DNA of 64,000 nucleotides from Doris montereyensis (GCA_037039925.1 JAXRKP010000468.1:27501-91500); one strand, 5' to 3'; shown: positions 1 to 55,260, numbered from the stretch's first letter. A program made the numbers and translations. The notes: generated by a model not told the origin, from the letters alone.

Positions 1-324
1 TCCTATAGTTGTTTACAGGATAGTCTTGGCAAAATATTTTTTAAATACCAAAGAGAAATCAAAATCACCTTAGTTGTGGATGTGGTTTAATCAAATCAAA
101 TCGAAGAATCAACGTCTGTCGTGTCCTGATTATTCTATTATTTTGATTATTTGTCATTTTGTTGTTGCTGGGTTTTTTGTTTTGTTGTTTTTTGTTGTTA
201 TTGTTGTACATGTGTATTAACAACGTTATCATAATCAATCCTTTGTACCATTAAGGAACAAAAGCTGGTCTATTTTGGATACCTGAAACGTCAACAAATT
301 TGAGAAAAACGCGTTTTAGAAACA
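1..324. other. Intergenic; SINE-like tail near the start
   Basis: No gene is seen. Bases about 50-105 resemble the 3' tail of the tRNA-derived repeat at 20855-21145: both carry an ATCACCTTAGTTG block and end in a short AATCAAATC-type tandem. The rest is T-rich sequence without recognisable structure. Confidence 0.4.
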
Positions 325-486
325 AAAATTGAAGACAAACGAGGAAGAGAAAGACAAGCTAAAAGGCGAGAACAGGGCATAGAAGACTGGCTCCAAACAA
401 CAACAACAACGGAGACAAGACGAATGGTGGCGGATCTTGAGCTTTTCAAAAAGAAGGCCCAGGAAGCGACGTCCGACCACGGATAA
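325..486 (+). pseudogene. Relic of a LINE reverse-transcriptase C-terminus
   Basis: A 53-codon frame ending at a TAA at 484-486 reads as the basic C-terminal tail common in APE-type (RTE-like) retrotransposon polyproteins: a KRGRERQ block, then GIEDW, then RRMVADLELFKKKAQEA. No RT core precedes it, so this is a short 5'-truncated relic. The match is from family knowledge of this tail, not from a search. It belongs to a different family from the LINE at 2343-5684, whose C-terminus lacks this motif. Confidence 0.5.
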
Positions 487-2331
487 GCTACGCATGATTA
501 TCCAGCAACTGATGGGAAAATTTGGCAGCGGTTTCAGCAACGTTGTCAGTAGTCACAAGATGAATGGTGACTTAATTCCATGCGACACCACACAAAAAAG
601 AAGAAGCTAAAATTGAATCCCCACTGCTCCCCAACCCGATCTAAATACATTTTTACTACAATAATAATATGACGTACATGCGTTTTGATTACAAGCAACA
701 ATTACAAAGAATACGTGTTGTACCTTTTATCTTCTAAGTAACCATATAATAAACTATGATAATGAATATGGTCGTCATATACGTCAATGGATACGAGCAC
801 CGTGGGGATGAGAATACAAGGAACAAAAATATTACTATACACCATGATAATATAGTAGTGAACCATGCATCGCATTATGGTAGTGAACACAAGCATCATA
901 TCTATATCATAGTGGTGAATAACTTAACCATAATACATGTATTATACTGATGAATATAGAAATTGTAAATAATATGATTCATTAGTATACTCATTGTCTT
1001 AAAACGTTGAATTTGAAAGTGAGCATCCGAATGTGTTAAGAATTTAGAACATTATAGCTTGCTTGTGAATAAGAATGTCACGTGGTGACATATACGAGCA
1101 TCATGGTGATATCAATGGCATAATATGAATACGGAAAAGGTCAACTAATGGCAGCTTGTAAAATTGTATATATGTGTATGCCTTTTTCTCAAAGAATAAC
1201 GAGATAACGATATAGTCAAGTCAATTTGCAACTACGTTTCGTTCATTCGTTAACATAACGCATCAAAGTGTGTCGTTTATTTTTCGTCTTCACTCCAATG
1301 TGAGACACTGTAGCAAAAGCCCTGCCTCGTCTGGAAATTGTCAGCGCCACGCGTGTTTTCCCTTGGCCTGGTGACGGAACTGGAGTGAGTCATGGCGATC
1401 TTCCCCGTCCCTTGGCATTTGACGCCGTTACGATAACGAGATCAAGACAATGCAATGGAAGCCAATTTGGGGCGTGCAAATCGAGGAATATGCAAGTTCT
1501 GCTCATGAATGAAATGGAAAATGGCCCATTATCCCTTAACGACTGTCAGGTTGTTAAGTCGTGTGGTTTTAACGCTACATAACTATTTCTTTTTATTCTG
1601 TTTCTTGAGTCGATGGGATGGGGTCGAAGGGACCGAGTAAACAGGCAAATGGTATGATTAGGCCATTTTTCTCATACCGTGTTTGGTTTTGTAGATGTCT
1701 ACTATTTGATTTTATCTGTTTTCAGCCTAAATTCAATCATGAACAACTTTGAGGCAGTATTTGCCAAAGCCATCACCCGAAAACAAGACTCAAACATTAC
1801 AAAAAGGTCCCTGCAGTGAAATCCCGAAGGAGCAAGGATGAAAGAAGGCCACAAGCAACAAGGAGACGAAATATCGAAAACGGCATTGAAAGAAGCAGCG
1901 GGTTCTGTGAGGAACTCAAGAATTTAGCAAAAAACTATAAAAAAATATCTTACATATGATAGGGTGAGAAGCAAAACCTGCTATGCGCCATTTTTACATA
2001 TTATGAGTTTTTCCACCATCTCGGACTTTGAATGAAGAGTCTTCTGGTGGTGAAAGCATTGTTGTTCAAAATTAACTATATCATATTATAATCAAATTGA
2101 TCGGGCTTTATTTAGAACGAAGGGAAGACCAAATTGATTTTCTCAAGTTATCTTCTTTTTTTTATATAGCGGTTTTTGCATCTCACCCTTCTATATAAAG
2201 CTGAACGTCGCTTATAACTCGGGAATCACTGCACTCACAGCCTCCATATTTCACATGTAGATTTCAAGTAGCCTGCTTTATGTTCTTAGCGAATAAACTC
2301 TTGGATCAAATCAGTGTTTTAATTAATTTTT
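487..2331. other. Intergenic, no supported gene
   Basis: AT-rich sequence on both strands with only short unsupported frames. I see no domain, splice pattern or terminal repeat. Confidence 0.5.
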
Positions 2332-2342
2332 AAAAATATTGT
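2332..2342 (+). repeat. Target-site duplication, left, LINE copy 1
   Basis: AAAAATATTGT directly precedes the element and recurs exactly at 5685-5695 after the GAAA tail. Confidence 0.85.
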
Positions 2343-5300
2343 CCGGGCAGTGGACAGGTAGGCACCTCTACGGGAAGTAGATGATCCCGCCCTCCACGAG
2401 TCTCCTGCTGCCTTGCAGGCAGTTTTTGGCTGACCAAAGGCTAAGGGGTTAACCCTGAAAGAAAACAACATGATGCCTTGCAGGCCGATCTTGACTGACC
2501 AAAGGCTAAGGGAGTTAACCCTGAAATAAACTAACAACCTGCTGCCTTGCAGACTGGTCTTGAATGACTAACAGATAATGGAGTTAATCCTGACAGAAAA
2601 TAACAAGGCTTGGTAGGGGGCCTCAAGGTGGCAGCCCCATCATCTACCTAGGGTACAGTGGGCTAATCCCCTGCTTATCCAAAAACAAACAGATTCAGAG
2701 AAACAATAAGTATAATATAACCGGCTTGATCTTTCGAAGACGAACTTGGAAACAAATACGGACTGTGATTTTTGGAACATGGAACGTTACGACAATAAAT
2801 GGAAAAGAGTTAGAATTAGTTGAAGAAATGGAAAAATTCAAAGTAGATATTTTGGTCATTACAGAAACAAACAAAAAAGGACAAGGAATAGAAAATATAG
2901 GACCTGAATTATATTTTAATCTTCTCAGGAGTAGATGTCAAAGATAGAGCTACAGCAGGAGTAGGTCTCCTAGTGCATAAAAGACATGAAAAGCTACTAG
3001 AAAGTTGGCTATTAGAGGTAAATACTAAACCAAAAGGACGAGAAATTAAATTATTAATAGCTTATGGACCAAACGAAGATGCAACTAAAGAAGAAAAAGA
3101 TATCTTCGAAAACGATTTACAAATAGCTGCAGAGAATCTCAAACCCAAACAGGAACTAATGCTTTGAGAAGATTTAAATGCTAGAGTAGGCAACAATGTA
3201 GAAATAGAAACGTCAGGAGGAGTAAAGGGTAAAGAAGGAGAGACAACAACTTCTCCAAATGGAGAGAGACTAATAGATTTTTGCCTAAAGTATAACATGT
3301 AAATAGCTAACACCTTTTTTCCTCATAAAGATATTTACAAATATACAAGAATAAATGAAGACAGGTGTGAAAAGTCAATGATAAACTACATAATAGTTAG
3401 CAGCTCCCTTTTTTACAGTACATTGGATGTAAGAGTAAACAGAGGAGCAGAAATGTTTAATGATCATCACTTAGTGATTGCTAAAATGAGATTACTGACT
3501 GAAGAAAACAAACAGAAAAGGAAAGAGAAGAAAGCTACTAAATCTCAAAATAGAAGAACTAAATAAACCAGTAGTAAAACAGATATATCAATCTAGGATA
3601 AAAAATATTTATCAGTGAAAGACAAATGGATCTGAATGATCGCACAATAGAAGAAAAGTGGCAGATGTATAAAGAAACACTCCTCAGTTGTACTGAAGAG
3701 GTCTGTGGTAGGAAACAAATTAAAGGAAATAGGAAAAGAACAGCATGGTGGAATGAGAATGTCAAGACTAAAATCAAAGAAAAGAAGGATGCCTGTAAGA
3801 AATACTTGCAAACAAAGAGACCAGAGGATAGGATAGATTACGTAAATAAAAGAAATATCGCCAAAGAGGAAATTAGAAAAGCAAAACAGGAACAATGGGA
3901 AGAGTTTGGACAAAGATTTCAAGAAAGCTATCAGGAAATCAAAAGCTGTTCTGTGGGGCAATAAAGAGCATGCGACATACCAACGCATGCCCAATACGAT
4001 AATTAATAATGCCAAAGGAGAAATAATGAAAGAAGACAGCTAAATCTCATGGAAACATGGAGAAAATATTTTCACCAATTACATAGTCCCCCAGAACGTA
4101 TGAACGTAAAGATCAATTAGTAAGAGTAACAAGTAATCCAGAGGAGACAGCTGAAGATGAAGATATATCAATGGAAGAAATCCAAACAGCTATAAGAAAA
4201 GTGAAATTAGGAAAAGCCCCAGAAGCAGATTAAGTTTATCCAGAAATGATTAAAAACCAAGGGAGAGAGGAAGACAAACTACTACATGCAATATGCCAAC
4301 AAGCATGGAAGTCCAAACAGGTGCCAGACGACTGGAAAAAAGGAACGGTAGTACCAATACATAAAAAAGGATCAACTATGGAATGCTCAAACTATAGAGG
4401 GATATCACTACTTAGCGTTCCAGGAAAAGTATATGCCAAGATACTGAAAATGAGACTAAGGAAAAGAGTAGAGGATCAGATTGAAGAGCATCAGAGTGGA
4501 TTTAGACCAGGAAGAAGTGTACAAGACCACATATTTACAATGAGACAAATAATAGAAAAATCATTGAGAGAAACATTGACCTGCATCTGTGTTTTATTGA
4601 CTTAGAAAAGGCATTTGACGCTGTGAGGAGGGACGAACTATGGCATTCCTGAAAAGAACACAATGTAGAGCAAAATTTAATAGAAGTCATTAAACTTTTT
4701 ACAATAGACCAACATGTACAGTGAGAGTAGCTGGAAACATATCTAAAGAATTTGATGTAGATATATGAGTAAGACAGGGTTGTGTCCTAAGTCCTCTTTT
4801 GTTTATCACATTTAGGATTCAGTCGCAAAGGCATCCTCAAAAATGAAGAAAATGAATGTAGGTATGTGGAAGCTGAAACCAGTAAATGTATCTATGCTTT
4901 CATTTGCTGATGATTTAGTTTTGTTTGGAAAATCAGAAAGTAACCTTCAGTCGAATATCAACATTATGAACAATGAACTAAATAAAAGAGGAATGAGAGT
5001 TAATGCAAAGAAAACCAAAACAATGCTAATAACTAGGGAAGCTAAAACACAAAATCTTAAATTGGGCAAGGAGAATTGAGAACAAGTTCAAAGCTACAAT
5101 TACCTAGGAGTAATGATTAGCTCAGAGGGAAAACTAAGAGAAGAAATCAGCCAGAGAATCCAAAAGGCAAGTGCAATATATAATCATCTAGGAAAGGCAT
5201 TTGTAGGTAAACAAGAATTGTCAACAAAAACCAAAATGGCAGTACAATACAGCGAAACCTGGACCTTAGACAGTAGAGAATACAGCAGAGTACAGGCAGC

Positions 5301-5684
5301 TGAAATGAAATATCTAAGAAGAGTAGTAGGAAAACTAAATGAGACAAAATCAGAAACACAACAATAAGAGATCAATCAAAGCAGGTGGCATGAAAACTAA
5401 GATAGAAACAAATCAATTGAGATGGTTTAGGCATGCAAACAGGATGAATGACATTAGAATAGCTAAATCAATATACAGTGCTAAAGTCCAAGGTAAAAGA
5501 CCAAAAGGCAGACCTCGGAGAAAGTTGAAAAATATATAAAAGAGACATTGAAGCATAGAAATTTATCTCTTTTGGAAGGAAACAGAAAATGCCAGGACAT
5601 GGCATCCTGGAGAAAGATCATCTCGGGTATCTGAACCCATACACCGAAAGATAGAATGAGAACTGATAAAGAAAGAAAGAAAGA
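2343..5684 (+). mobile_element. LINE copy 1: nearly full-length APE-type retrotransposon, decayed
   Basis: A non-LTR element encodes, in order, an apurinic-type endonuclease (from about 2730; FGTWNV, ITETNKKG, AYGPNEDA, NDHHLVIAKM) and a reverse transcriptase (about 4246-5540; VPIHKKGS, NYRGISLLS, GFRPGRSVQDH, FADDLVLFGKSE), then a basic tail. The frame is broken by many stops and shifts, so the copy is inactive. The 5' end carries a tandem monomer array and the 3' end is a GAAA microsatellite. Flanks are an 11-bp duplication, AAAAATATTGT, at 2332-2342 and 5685-5695, which defines both ends. The endonuclease and the microsatellite tail rather than poly(A) point to the RTE group; the clade is inference. 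Confidence 0.88.
2404..2608 (+). repeat. 5' tandem monomers of LINE copy 1
   Basis: Three head-to-tail monomers lie at the 5' end of LINE copy 1. The shared GCCTTGC word falls at 2410, 2475 and 2544, giving spacings of 65 and 69 bp. Each monomer also carries a CCAAAGGCTAAGG-type block (diverged in the third) and a TTAACCCTGA-type block. The same array begins LINE copies 2 and 3. Confidence 0.85.
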
Positions 5685-5695
5685 AAAAATATTGT
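5685..5695 (+). repeat. Target-site duplication, right, LINE copy 1
   Basis: Exact repeat of 2332-2342, directly after the GAAA-type tail. Confidence 0.85.
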
Positions 5696-6158
5696 TTTGC
5701 CTGCGATCGACGAAACTTTTTATTGTTACTAGATCTAGGTCTAATTTTTCGATTTACAGTCATTATAATAAAAAGCCCGCATAACTTCAGTATCGAATAC
5801 TACGTAAAAACCCAGCGTAACTTCAGCATCGAGTACTAATTTGATCTAATAAGCGTACTTCATATTACCCGTAATCGATAAAGTGGTTTCTGAGTTAACC
5901 GCAGTCAACAAAGCTGAAGAGACACAACTTTATAATAAAGTGAAATCATAATCCAACACTATTTACGGTCATGCTTGTAGAATATAATTTGTTCGTGGCC
6001 TATATCCTGACATCGGTGCCAGGCACTAATGACGATCATGACGTCATCACAGCTCAACAACGCTTTTAATTTTAATAATAATTACGAGAGAGAAAAATGG
6101 AGCAATAAAAAGAAGAATCACCAAAGCACGAATAAACAGTGTCATGAGACTCACGGGT
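5696..6158. other. Intergenic, no supported gene
   Basis: Two short local repeats (CATAACTTCAGTATCGA near 5781 and TAACTTCAGCATCGA near 5818) stand about 38 bp apart. Nothing else is recognisable. Confidence 0.4.
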
Positions 6159-6177
6159 CGTAGTTTGCCCACCCCTG
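6159..6177 (-). mobile_element. hAT-like terminal sequence
   Basis: Read on the minus strand this is CAGGGGTGGGCAAACTACG, the type of terminus seen on many animal hAT elements. The matching second end was not found, so only a terminus or solo fragment can be supported. Confidence 0.4.
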
Positions 6178-6559
6178 CTCTATAACATGTGCAAGTACAA
6201 GCAAGCAAATCCCTTTACATCGGCCACTCGTCCAATATTTTCGTTTATAACTGCTTGCTTGGTTGATAATAAAAAGGAGAAAAAAAAGATGCAATGGTCC
6301 TTAGCAAATGAAGAGTGTAATACCCAAACTAAAACAAAATGAAGTGTGTATGTACTTTCACTCGCATTGTACTCTTACATAAGGATGACACATGTGATTG
6401 TGAAGGTCAAAGTTCATCGTCAATCAGAAGCGGATCTTACCATCTGTTTTCCATGGCCATCCTCGTTGTCTCATTTCCTTTTCAACACCTTTCGGCCATG
6501 TTTCAAGTGGGTGACCCCTTTTCCTAGTGCCCGGCGGTGTCCGTAGTCTAGTCTGAGGA

Positions 6560-6760
6560 GAAGGAAGAAGAAGAAGAAGAAGAAGAAGAAGAAGAAGAAG
6601 AAGAAGAAGAAGAAGAAGAAGAAGAAGAAGAAGAAGAAGAAGAAGAAGAAGAAGAAGAAGAAGAAAGAAGAAGAAGAAGAAAATAACAGAGAAGGAAGAA
6701 GAAGGAGGAGGAGGAGGAGAGAAGGAGGAGAAGAAGAAAAAGAAGGAGGATGAGGAAGAG
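6560..6760 (+). repeat. (GAA)n microsatellite and purine tract
   Basis: About 34 perfect GAA units run from 6564 to 6665, followed by degenerate GAA/GGA purine sequence. The long open frames here (poly-Ser, poly-Phe or poly-Leu) are products of the repeat, not genes. Confidence 0.95.
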
Positions 6761-7133
6761 GATGAAGGTCACCAACGGACAGACCTCGTAACCAAAGATC
6801 GTACAACGAGCTGGACTTAAGTGTTTCATGGACAAACATCCCAGCACTATGCTCCTCCACCCCCCCCCCATTTCTCCTCTTCAACACATGCAATGATTGT
6901 ATTTAATTTTATTCACCCACGTTCAGCATTGGCTTTAATTTCAGGGTCATAGAAAGTCCCATACGGTCAGCATTGGTATCCTCAAAAATGTCCAGGGATC
7001 TTTGGTCAGCATATCACGAGTACGTGCGACCTCCAAGATTTCCTCCACCTTCGATATTGTATTTGATTTTACCAGCATCCACAACTACGGCGATTTCGGA
7101 GTTTTGGGTTGGATTTTAATTTGCCTACACTGC

Positions 7134-7190
7134 TCTATAAACCCGAGATCACCACAATGGTGAACGGGGTAAATCTCAATTTGGGGGGGA
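7134..7190 (+). repeat. Dispersed short repeat, family A, partial
   Basis: Contains the family core GAGATCACCACAATGGTG followed by an ACGGGGTAAAT block. The same core recurs near 9070, 16115, 26945, 36895, 42295 and 57810. Confidence 0.65.
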
Positions 7191-7860
7191 CCTATAGACA
7201 GCCAATGGATCTTTTACGTGCACAATGATGTGATCTGAACATTAGAGCTGGGCAAAGCTTGAGCTGGAGATCGAGCTTTTCGATCTTTTCAAGTGGACTG
7301 CAAAGATCGAGCCTGGCAGGCAGGATCGAGCTCGATCTTATGTCGTCAAAAGAATATCAGAGGCAGCAGAAGTAGTAGTAGCAGCAAAATCAAGAAGAAC
7401 AACAAACATTTTGATGAAAACGAAAGCACTATACGTGCCAGTGAAAGTTGAGAAATAAACATGCATCTGCTGCATATTAGCTCTAGATATAGAACTGAAC
7501 CCGGTTGAAAAAAGGGTGGGATGCGTTTTGTTTTATCTTTTTTAGATCTAGACTAGATCTAGAACGTTTTACCTGTAATCTATAATACAATATATATGGG
7601 TTGTTTGGTCAGACTTGCTATTCTTTCATTTCCTCTGCATTTGTTATCTCCTGTTCAGTTTATGTAATCTGCAATCATTCATCCGTTTCCTCCACACACA
7701 AAAATTAAAACATAAATCCTAAAACGCAAAGCGGCCAGCAGCACACGATTGGATACAGAAGGTCGAGCTAAAACAGCTAGAAACAGGTCAAGATCGCACA
7801 GACTTCTAATATAACATAGAAAAATACATGTATATGAATGTAGGTGGATATAAAAGCTGA

Positions 7861-7896
7861 CCCCCCCCCCCCACACACAACACACACACACACACG
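7861..7896 (+). repeat. Poly-C plus (CA)n
   Basis: Twelve C residues followed by CA repeats. Confidence 0.9.
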
Positions 7897-8369
7897 CTTA
7901 CAATCCGAATACTCTAATTCAGAAACACGTGAACCCTCTTTCGCCCTGTCCACACCATGAAACGCTGAAAACCAGCGACTTCATTCATGATATGACGAGA
8001 AAGTCACAAGGTCACTTGTGGAAAGATTATCATTTATAGTTAATAGTAGCTCGTGCACACCGATATATTCTTGACTAGGCGGGTGTGAAAAGGGTAGGGC
8101 GTAGTGTCAGGTCAGGCGACATTGATGGCTAAGCCTATTTGCCAACTCTTTACGTTCACATCAAAGGAAAGGAGTGGTTGTCGTCGACAGTGGATTGCTG
8201 GTTCTGTGTAAAATAAACATCGTTTTTTTGTGGTCGTAAGTACGTTCAAGTTCAATTACTAGAGCCATCATTCTAGCAGTAGAAGCATGGTTCAAACAAA
8301 CGCAAGATTACTCACACAACAATAAATAAATGATGTACTTATCGCGTGCGCGCGTGCACACACATGCCA

Positions 8370-8370
<1 letters not shown>

Positions 8371-8405
<35 letters not shown>
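8371..8405 (+). repeat. (CA)n microsatellite
   Basis: About 17 CA units. Confidence 0.95.
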
Positions 8406-8407
<2 letters not shown>

Positions 8408-8716
8408 CATAATAACAATATGAGTAAGCATTTTGGTATTGTTGTTGGCAGAGTTTTACATCTATAGCGACACCCTCTCCGCTTCTGGTGTGAACAATTC
8501 AGAATTATATATTTTATAAAGTGCATGTTTAGTTTAGAGAAATGCATGAGATAGTAGAAGTAATAACATTGAAACAAAAAGGAGAGGAGAAATAATGCAA
8601 TGGTAATGGTTAATTGAGCAAACAAGAAAGGGAAGAGAAAGAAGAGAAGTGAGAAATGATAATAAAAGTAATAAAAGTAAGAAGACCGGGGTGGGGGCAG
8701 GGGACGAGAAACAGCC

Positions 8717-8815
<99 letters not shown>

Positions 8816-8935
8816 AGAGAGCGAGAGACAGAGAGACAGAGAGAGACAGAGAGAGACAGACAGACAGAGACAGACAAATAGGCAGACAGATAGATGACGA
8901 TAGAAAACAGACAGGGAGAGTTAGAGAGACGAGAG
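8717..8935 (+). repeat. (AG)n and AGAC-type microsatellite
   Basis: A perfect AG tract to about 8808, then interrupted AGAG/ACAG units. The overlapping long frames of R-E or S-L repeats come from this tract. Confidence 0.95.
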
Positions 8936-9044
8936 ATTAATATTATCCATGAGGAAGAGGAGCACTGGAGCAGAAGAGAAAATACAGTGGAGAAGGAGGA
9001 GCAGAAGAAAGAATAAGAAATAAAGGTAGTAGAAACGAGATAAG

Positions 9045-9190
9045 AAGAGTTTGGGTGTGTGCATTCCGTGCACCGTGTGCGGTGATATCGTGGTGAATTA
9101 AGAGGAGACGGCAAGATGAAAAACCTACAAAAGAATAAAAGTAAAAGTACAAGGAAAGAAATAGGGTCTACCTGTAGCACCCATCAACTG
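9045..9190 (-). repeat. Dispersed short repeat, family A
   Basis: Minus-strand copy. In plus orientation it shows GTGAATTAAGAGGAGAC, then a GGAAAGAAATAGG block and CACCCATCAACTGCC, the reverse complement of the family order (TGGTTGGTGGG, then CCTATTTCTTTCC, then TTGCTGTTTCCTCTTAATTC). Confidence 0.7.
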
Positions 9191-9195
9191 CCCAG

Positions 9196-9390
9196 AAGAT
9201 GATGATGATGATTTTGTGGAGGAAGAAGAAGAAGAAGAAGAAGAAGAAGAAGAAGAAGAAGAAGAAGAAAGAAGAAGAAGAAGAAGAAGAAGAAGAAGAA
9301 GAAGAAGAAGAAGAAGAAGAAGAAGAATTTGAAAAAAGAAGAAGAAAAAGAAGAAGAAGAAGAAGGAAAAGGAAGAAGATGATGAGGATG
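9196..9390 (+). repeat. (GAA)n microsatellite
   Basis: A second long GAA tract, perfect from about 9222 to 9327 apart from one extra A, with degenerate GAA/GAT on both sides. It adjoins the family A repeat at 9045-9190. Confidence 0.95.
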
Positions 9391-10004
9391 ATGAGGACAT
9401 TTCTGTGTTATGTTACAGTGTGCATGAGGTGAGTGGAATTTCTGTCAGTCTATGAATACTTACGGTCTATGAATATTTGCATCAATCAAGGTTTCTTTCT
9501 TATCTTATGTTTTTATCTAACTTGGACACATTCAAGTCTTAAGTTTACTACAGAGCCTTGGAGTCGATGAAAGGACTGAATGTCCACCAGTATTTTTATG
9601 TTCTGGGGTTCGTTTTCGCATTAATTTTTTCTTTATTGAAGAATGGAAAATACATGTACTTAGCAATTGTTGGAGGTCCCAATCTAGGCTCTTCTGATCA
9701 ATCCAATGCTTTATAACACTTAACACTCTCATGGTCTGAATAACATTTCATGAAAAATCTTACATAACTTTTAAATGTAATTTGTTTTCTATTATTCTTT
9801 CCAAACAACCCATTTTTGCTCAAGTAAACATTAATTTTCGTTTTTCTCAGAGACATCGAGTTAAAAAAAACATGGCCTTTCACTTTCTTATATGTTGACA
9901 TGTGTGGGGATTATAAAATGTCAAAATGATAAGTGTTGTCAACATGACATAAAATAAAAACAAAACACAACACTTGTTTTCACATATAAGAGTGTCATAA
10001 TAGT
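9391..10004. other. Intergenic, no supported gene
   Basis: AT-rich sequence downstream of TFB1M. I see no gene or repeat boundary. Confidence 0.4.
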
Positions 10005-10010
10005 TTTAAT
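10005..10010 (-). promoter_or_regulatory. Candidate poly(A) signal of TFB1M
   Basis: ATTAAA on the minus strand, about 180 bases past the TFB1M stop codon. A common variant signal; assignment is inference. Confidence 0.3.
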
Positions 10011-10189
10011 CAATACATAATAGTTTACATAACAAACGTCATTCAAACAATTTTCTCCTCACATTCTTCCACAGATAGGAAAAATCTCTTTGTGTCCTTT
10101 CTTCTTTCAACCTCATAGTTTACCGTACACACAATGCAATGTCACCCTAATGAAATAGTCACTATCACTCTCCAAAGAATCAGAAAAGA

Positions 10190-52699
<42,510 letters not shown>

Positions 52700-53403
52700 A
52701 CTACGACACAACTCAGTATTTCCTGTCATCTGTTGCTTTGTTCACGTAGTTAGTTCAATGTTCTCTCTTCATTGTGGTTTAGATGAGTTGTTTTAATGAA
52801 CTGTCTTACAGAGAAAGCTTTGCTGATGTTTCATTTATTTATCGCATATTTTATAACATGTTATTCCAAACTGAAAATCTAAATCCATTTTGAAGCATTT
52901 AAACAAGTATGAAATCAGTGTGATGGCCAATAGAGAAGTTAATCCACGCAGTTAGATTTGTTTCATGTGATGTCTATTGAGTAAAACTTTGTATCTTAGA
53001 ATATATGTAGGTAACTGATTGGTGTGTGCTAACTAGAAGAATAGTATCTACAATTCCCATTGAGAAACTTAATTTCATGATTGTGTATCTCGTTGACGGT
53101 GTGATTAATGATAATATTATGTTTAGATCTATAACTCCTTTCATTCCTTCCTTACATGTCATCAACTGTGATACTAAAACATTAAATTTTATTGGTATCT
53201 TTACTTGTAGCTCATGTTTCTTTACATCTAAGTTGTTATTATATGTTTGTTTGTTTTGTCTTGTTGAGTTTTGTTTTCCTACCTTTGCTATGTATTTTGT
53301 CCTGAGCTCTCATTTGTATTATGATTTTCTCTTTTCTGAAGCAATATAAAACATTCTTGCTTTGTTATTTTTGTTTTGTTTTGAGTTTGGGTATTGTTTT
53401 GTT

Positions 53404-53435
<32 letters not shown>

Positions 53436-53678
53436 GGGGTGAAATTTAATGAAAAGCTGAAATCATTTTGTCAGTTTTCCCATATTTGTTCAGAAGTAAG
53501 CACAGTTGTGAAAGTATACCGATAATAAAATGTTCTCCACTTGTACTTGTACTTAATTTTTTTTTTCCCCTATTCATTTCATGAACCTTACTATTGTAGC
53601 CTCCAAAGGTGTGCTTTAGGAAGTACACCCTCTGTCTTTTGTGTACTTCATAAGACTGTACATTTGTAGATGAAACCA
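52700..53678 (+). other. Presumed GAK 3' UTR
   Basis: T-rich sequence after the stop with no frame of interest. Contains a run of about 23 G near 53417-53439, which is an assembly risk. Confidence 0.45.
53417..53439 (+). repeat. Poly-G tract
   Basis: About 23 G residues in a row. Confidence 0.85.
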
Positions 53679-53684
53679 AATAAA
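53679..53684 (+). promoter_or_regulatory. Candidate poly(A) signal of GAK
   Basis: AATAAA about 980 bases past the GAK stop, followed by a T/G-rich stretch. Assignment is inference; a later AATAAA-like site is possible. Confidence 0.4.
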
Positions 53685-54959
53685 TTGTCTTTTGTTATTG
53701 ATATAATCCTCATTATTCTTTTCTTATTCTGCATTTAGATTATGTGTTCTAGAACCCTCTTGTTCTCTCTCACATTTCATTGATTTATTTTGTTTTCTGA
53801 GACAGATTGATGATTTCCGCTCTTAAACTTCTTGTTTTTTTGGGGTTTTTTAGATTATAATTAAGGGAATATATGATGGGTCTTGTTGTCTTATATATAA
53901 TTTATACAATTGCATTCTCATTACATTGTAATTCCATTAAAGTCACATTCCTTTTGTGTCATTCTTTTTGTTTCATTTTGTTTGTTCATCATGCTCAAGC
54001 CCCAAGGTGAAAGAGATTTGACCTTCCTGTTTTTTAGAGAGAAGGGACTACATTAAGAATATTAAGAGCTTGCATTTTAAGAACAGTTGTTTTTGCCAAA
54101 AGAAATACAACAAATCAGTTGAGTCTTTCCTTTTTTTTTCTCTTTTAACTCATTCTGCTACTAAAAGTGTAAAAGTAACATCTCTTGGTTTCACAGTATG
54201 ATTGTTTTGTGCTGAAATGTCTTAATTCTGAAGAACAAAAACATAAGAGACAGAAAACAACATTAATAACCCCAACCACCATGCACTTTGAAGAGCATGT
54301 CATACAGGGAGGAGTTTGTATCCAACTTTTATCAAGTAAATACTTTGTAAATTAAACATCTCTTGCCAAACTCCTGCATGTACACATGCCTTGTAAGACA
54401 AAGACCGGCTAAGTAAATGAAGCATTGTTTAAGTCTCAAACTGTGAGCCTACCATGGGATTTGTTAACAAATAACCATTGTGATCTTATACTTATTAAAT
54501 ATGAGGCTCAGCACACTATCTACCATCATAAATGAGAATTTGTAAGAATTCTTCAGTTGGTTATAGCAGTACTTTTGAAATTTTAACAGGTATTGTTTTT
54601 CTATTTTTACATTTACTAGATGACCAAATTCATGGTAAACCTATGAAACTCTAGTACTTCATGTACATATCGAAAGTTTAATTAAACAAATCTTTTCATG
54701 CTTACCTCAACCTCAGGGTACTGAACTTATCATATGCAGTTCACTCATTAATAACACTTTGCTGGGACTGAGATAAAGTATTGTCCAGAGTGACTTCCCC
54801 TGTCTTTCTCAATAATATATATAAAATAGAGAGATCTCATGTACTACTACTGGAACATGGGAAGATGGTTGATGGGTGGTACTGGTATGTTTTTTCTCCC
54901 TTTAATTCTTCTACATCTGTCTTTCACTTTACTTTATGTAAAAAAACAAAGTTGTTGTA

Positions 54960-55260
54960 TTAGTGGGCTAGTGGTAGATATTGTGCTAAAGACCCATGGC
55001 GTGCAGGTTTGAAACCTTTCCTTGTTTCATTGGGCCTGATGATTGTTCCTAAGAAAGACACTTTGATATCTTTTTTTTCCTCATTCTACTTGAGAGTGAG
55101 AGCGAATGGTTTCCAGCCTTAGCCTTGTATACTATCACATCACATGTTTGGCACAACATGGGATAAGCTCTATGGGTCTCATTGGCTGTCTGAAACTTTT
55201 TCCACTTATACCCTTCCTTAACAATTTCCCTTATGGACAGGTAAATTAAACACACACACA
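54960..55260 (+). repeat. tRNA-derived SINE candidate
   Basis: A-box-like GTGGGCTAGTGGTAGA and B-box-like GCAGGTTTGAAACC about 35 bases apart, then a CCTAAGAAAGACACTTTGAT block like that of family B. Confidence 0.5.

Noticed and set aside
2404..2608. Evenly spaced ~65-69-bp repeats considered as a CRISPR-like array
   Set aside because: The units are head-to-tail monomers without unique spacers, sit at the 5' end of a LINE, and the genome is eukaryotic.
3559..4015. Hydrophobic 140-codon frame on the minus strand, also seen opposite LINE copies 2 and 3
   Set aside because: Antisense shadow of the LINE linker and RT region; recurs only because the LINE does.
6471..6893. Long minus-strand frame with poly-Phe/poly-Ser, and similar frames at 9125-9432
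   Set aside because: Products of the GAA microsatellites; no unique sequence with coding character.
8308..9180. 290-codon minus-strand frame
   Set aside because: Runs through CA and AG microsatellites (S-L repeats) and through SINE-like sequence; no domain.
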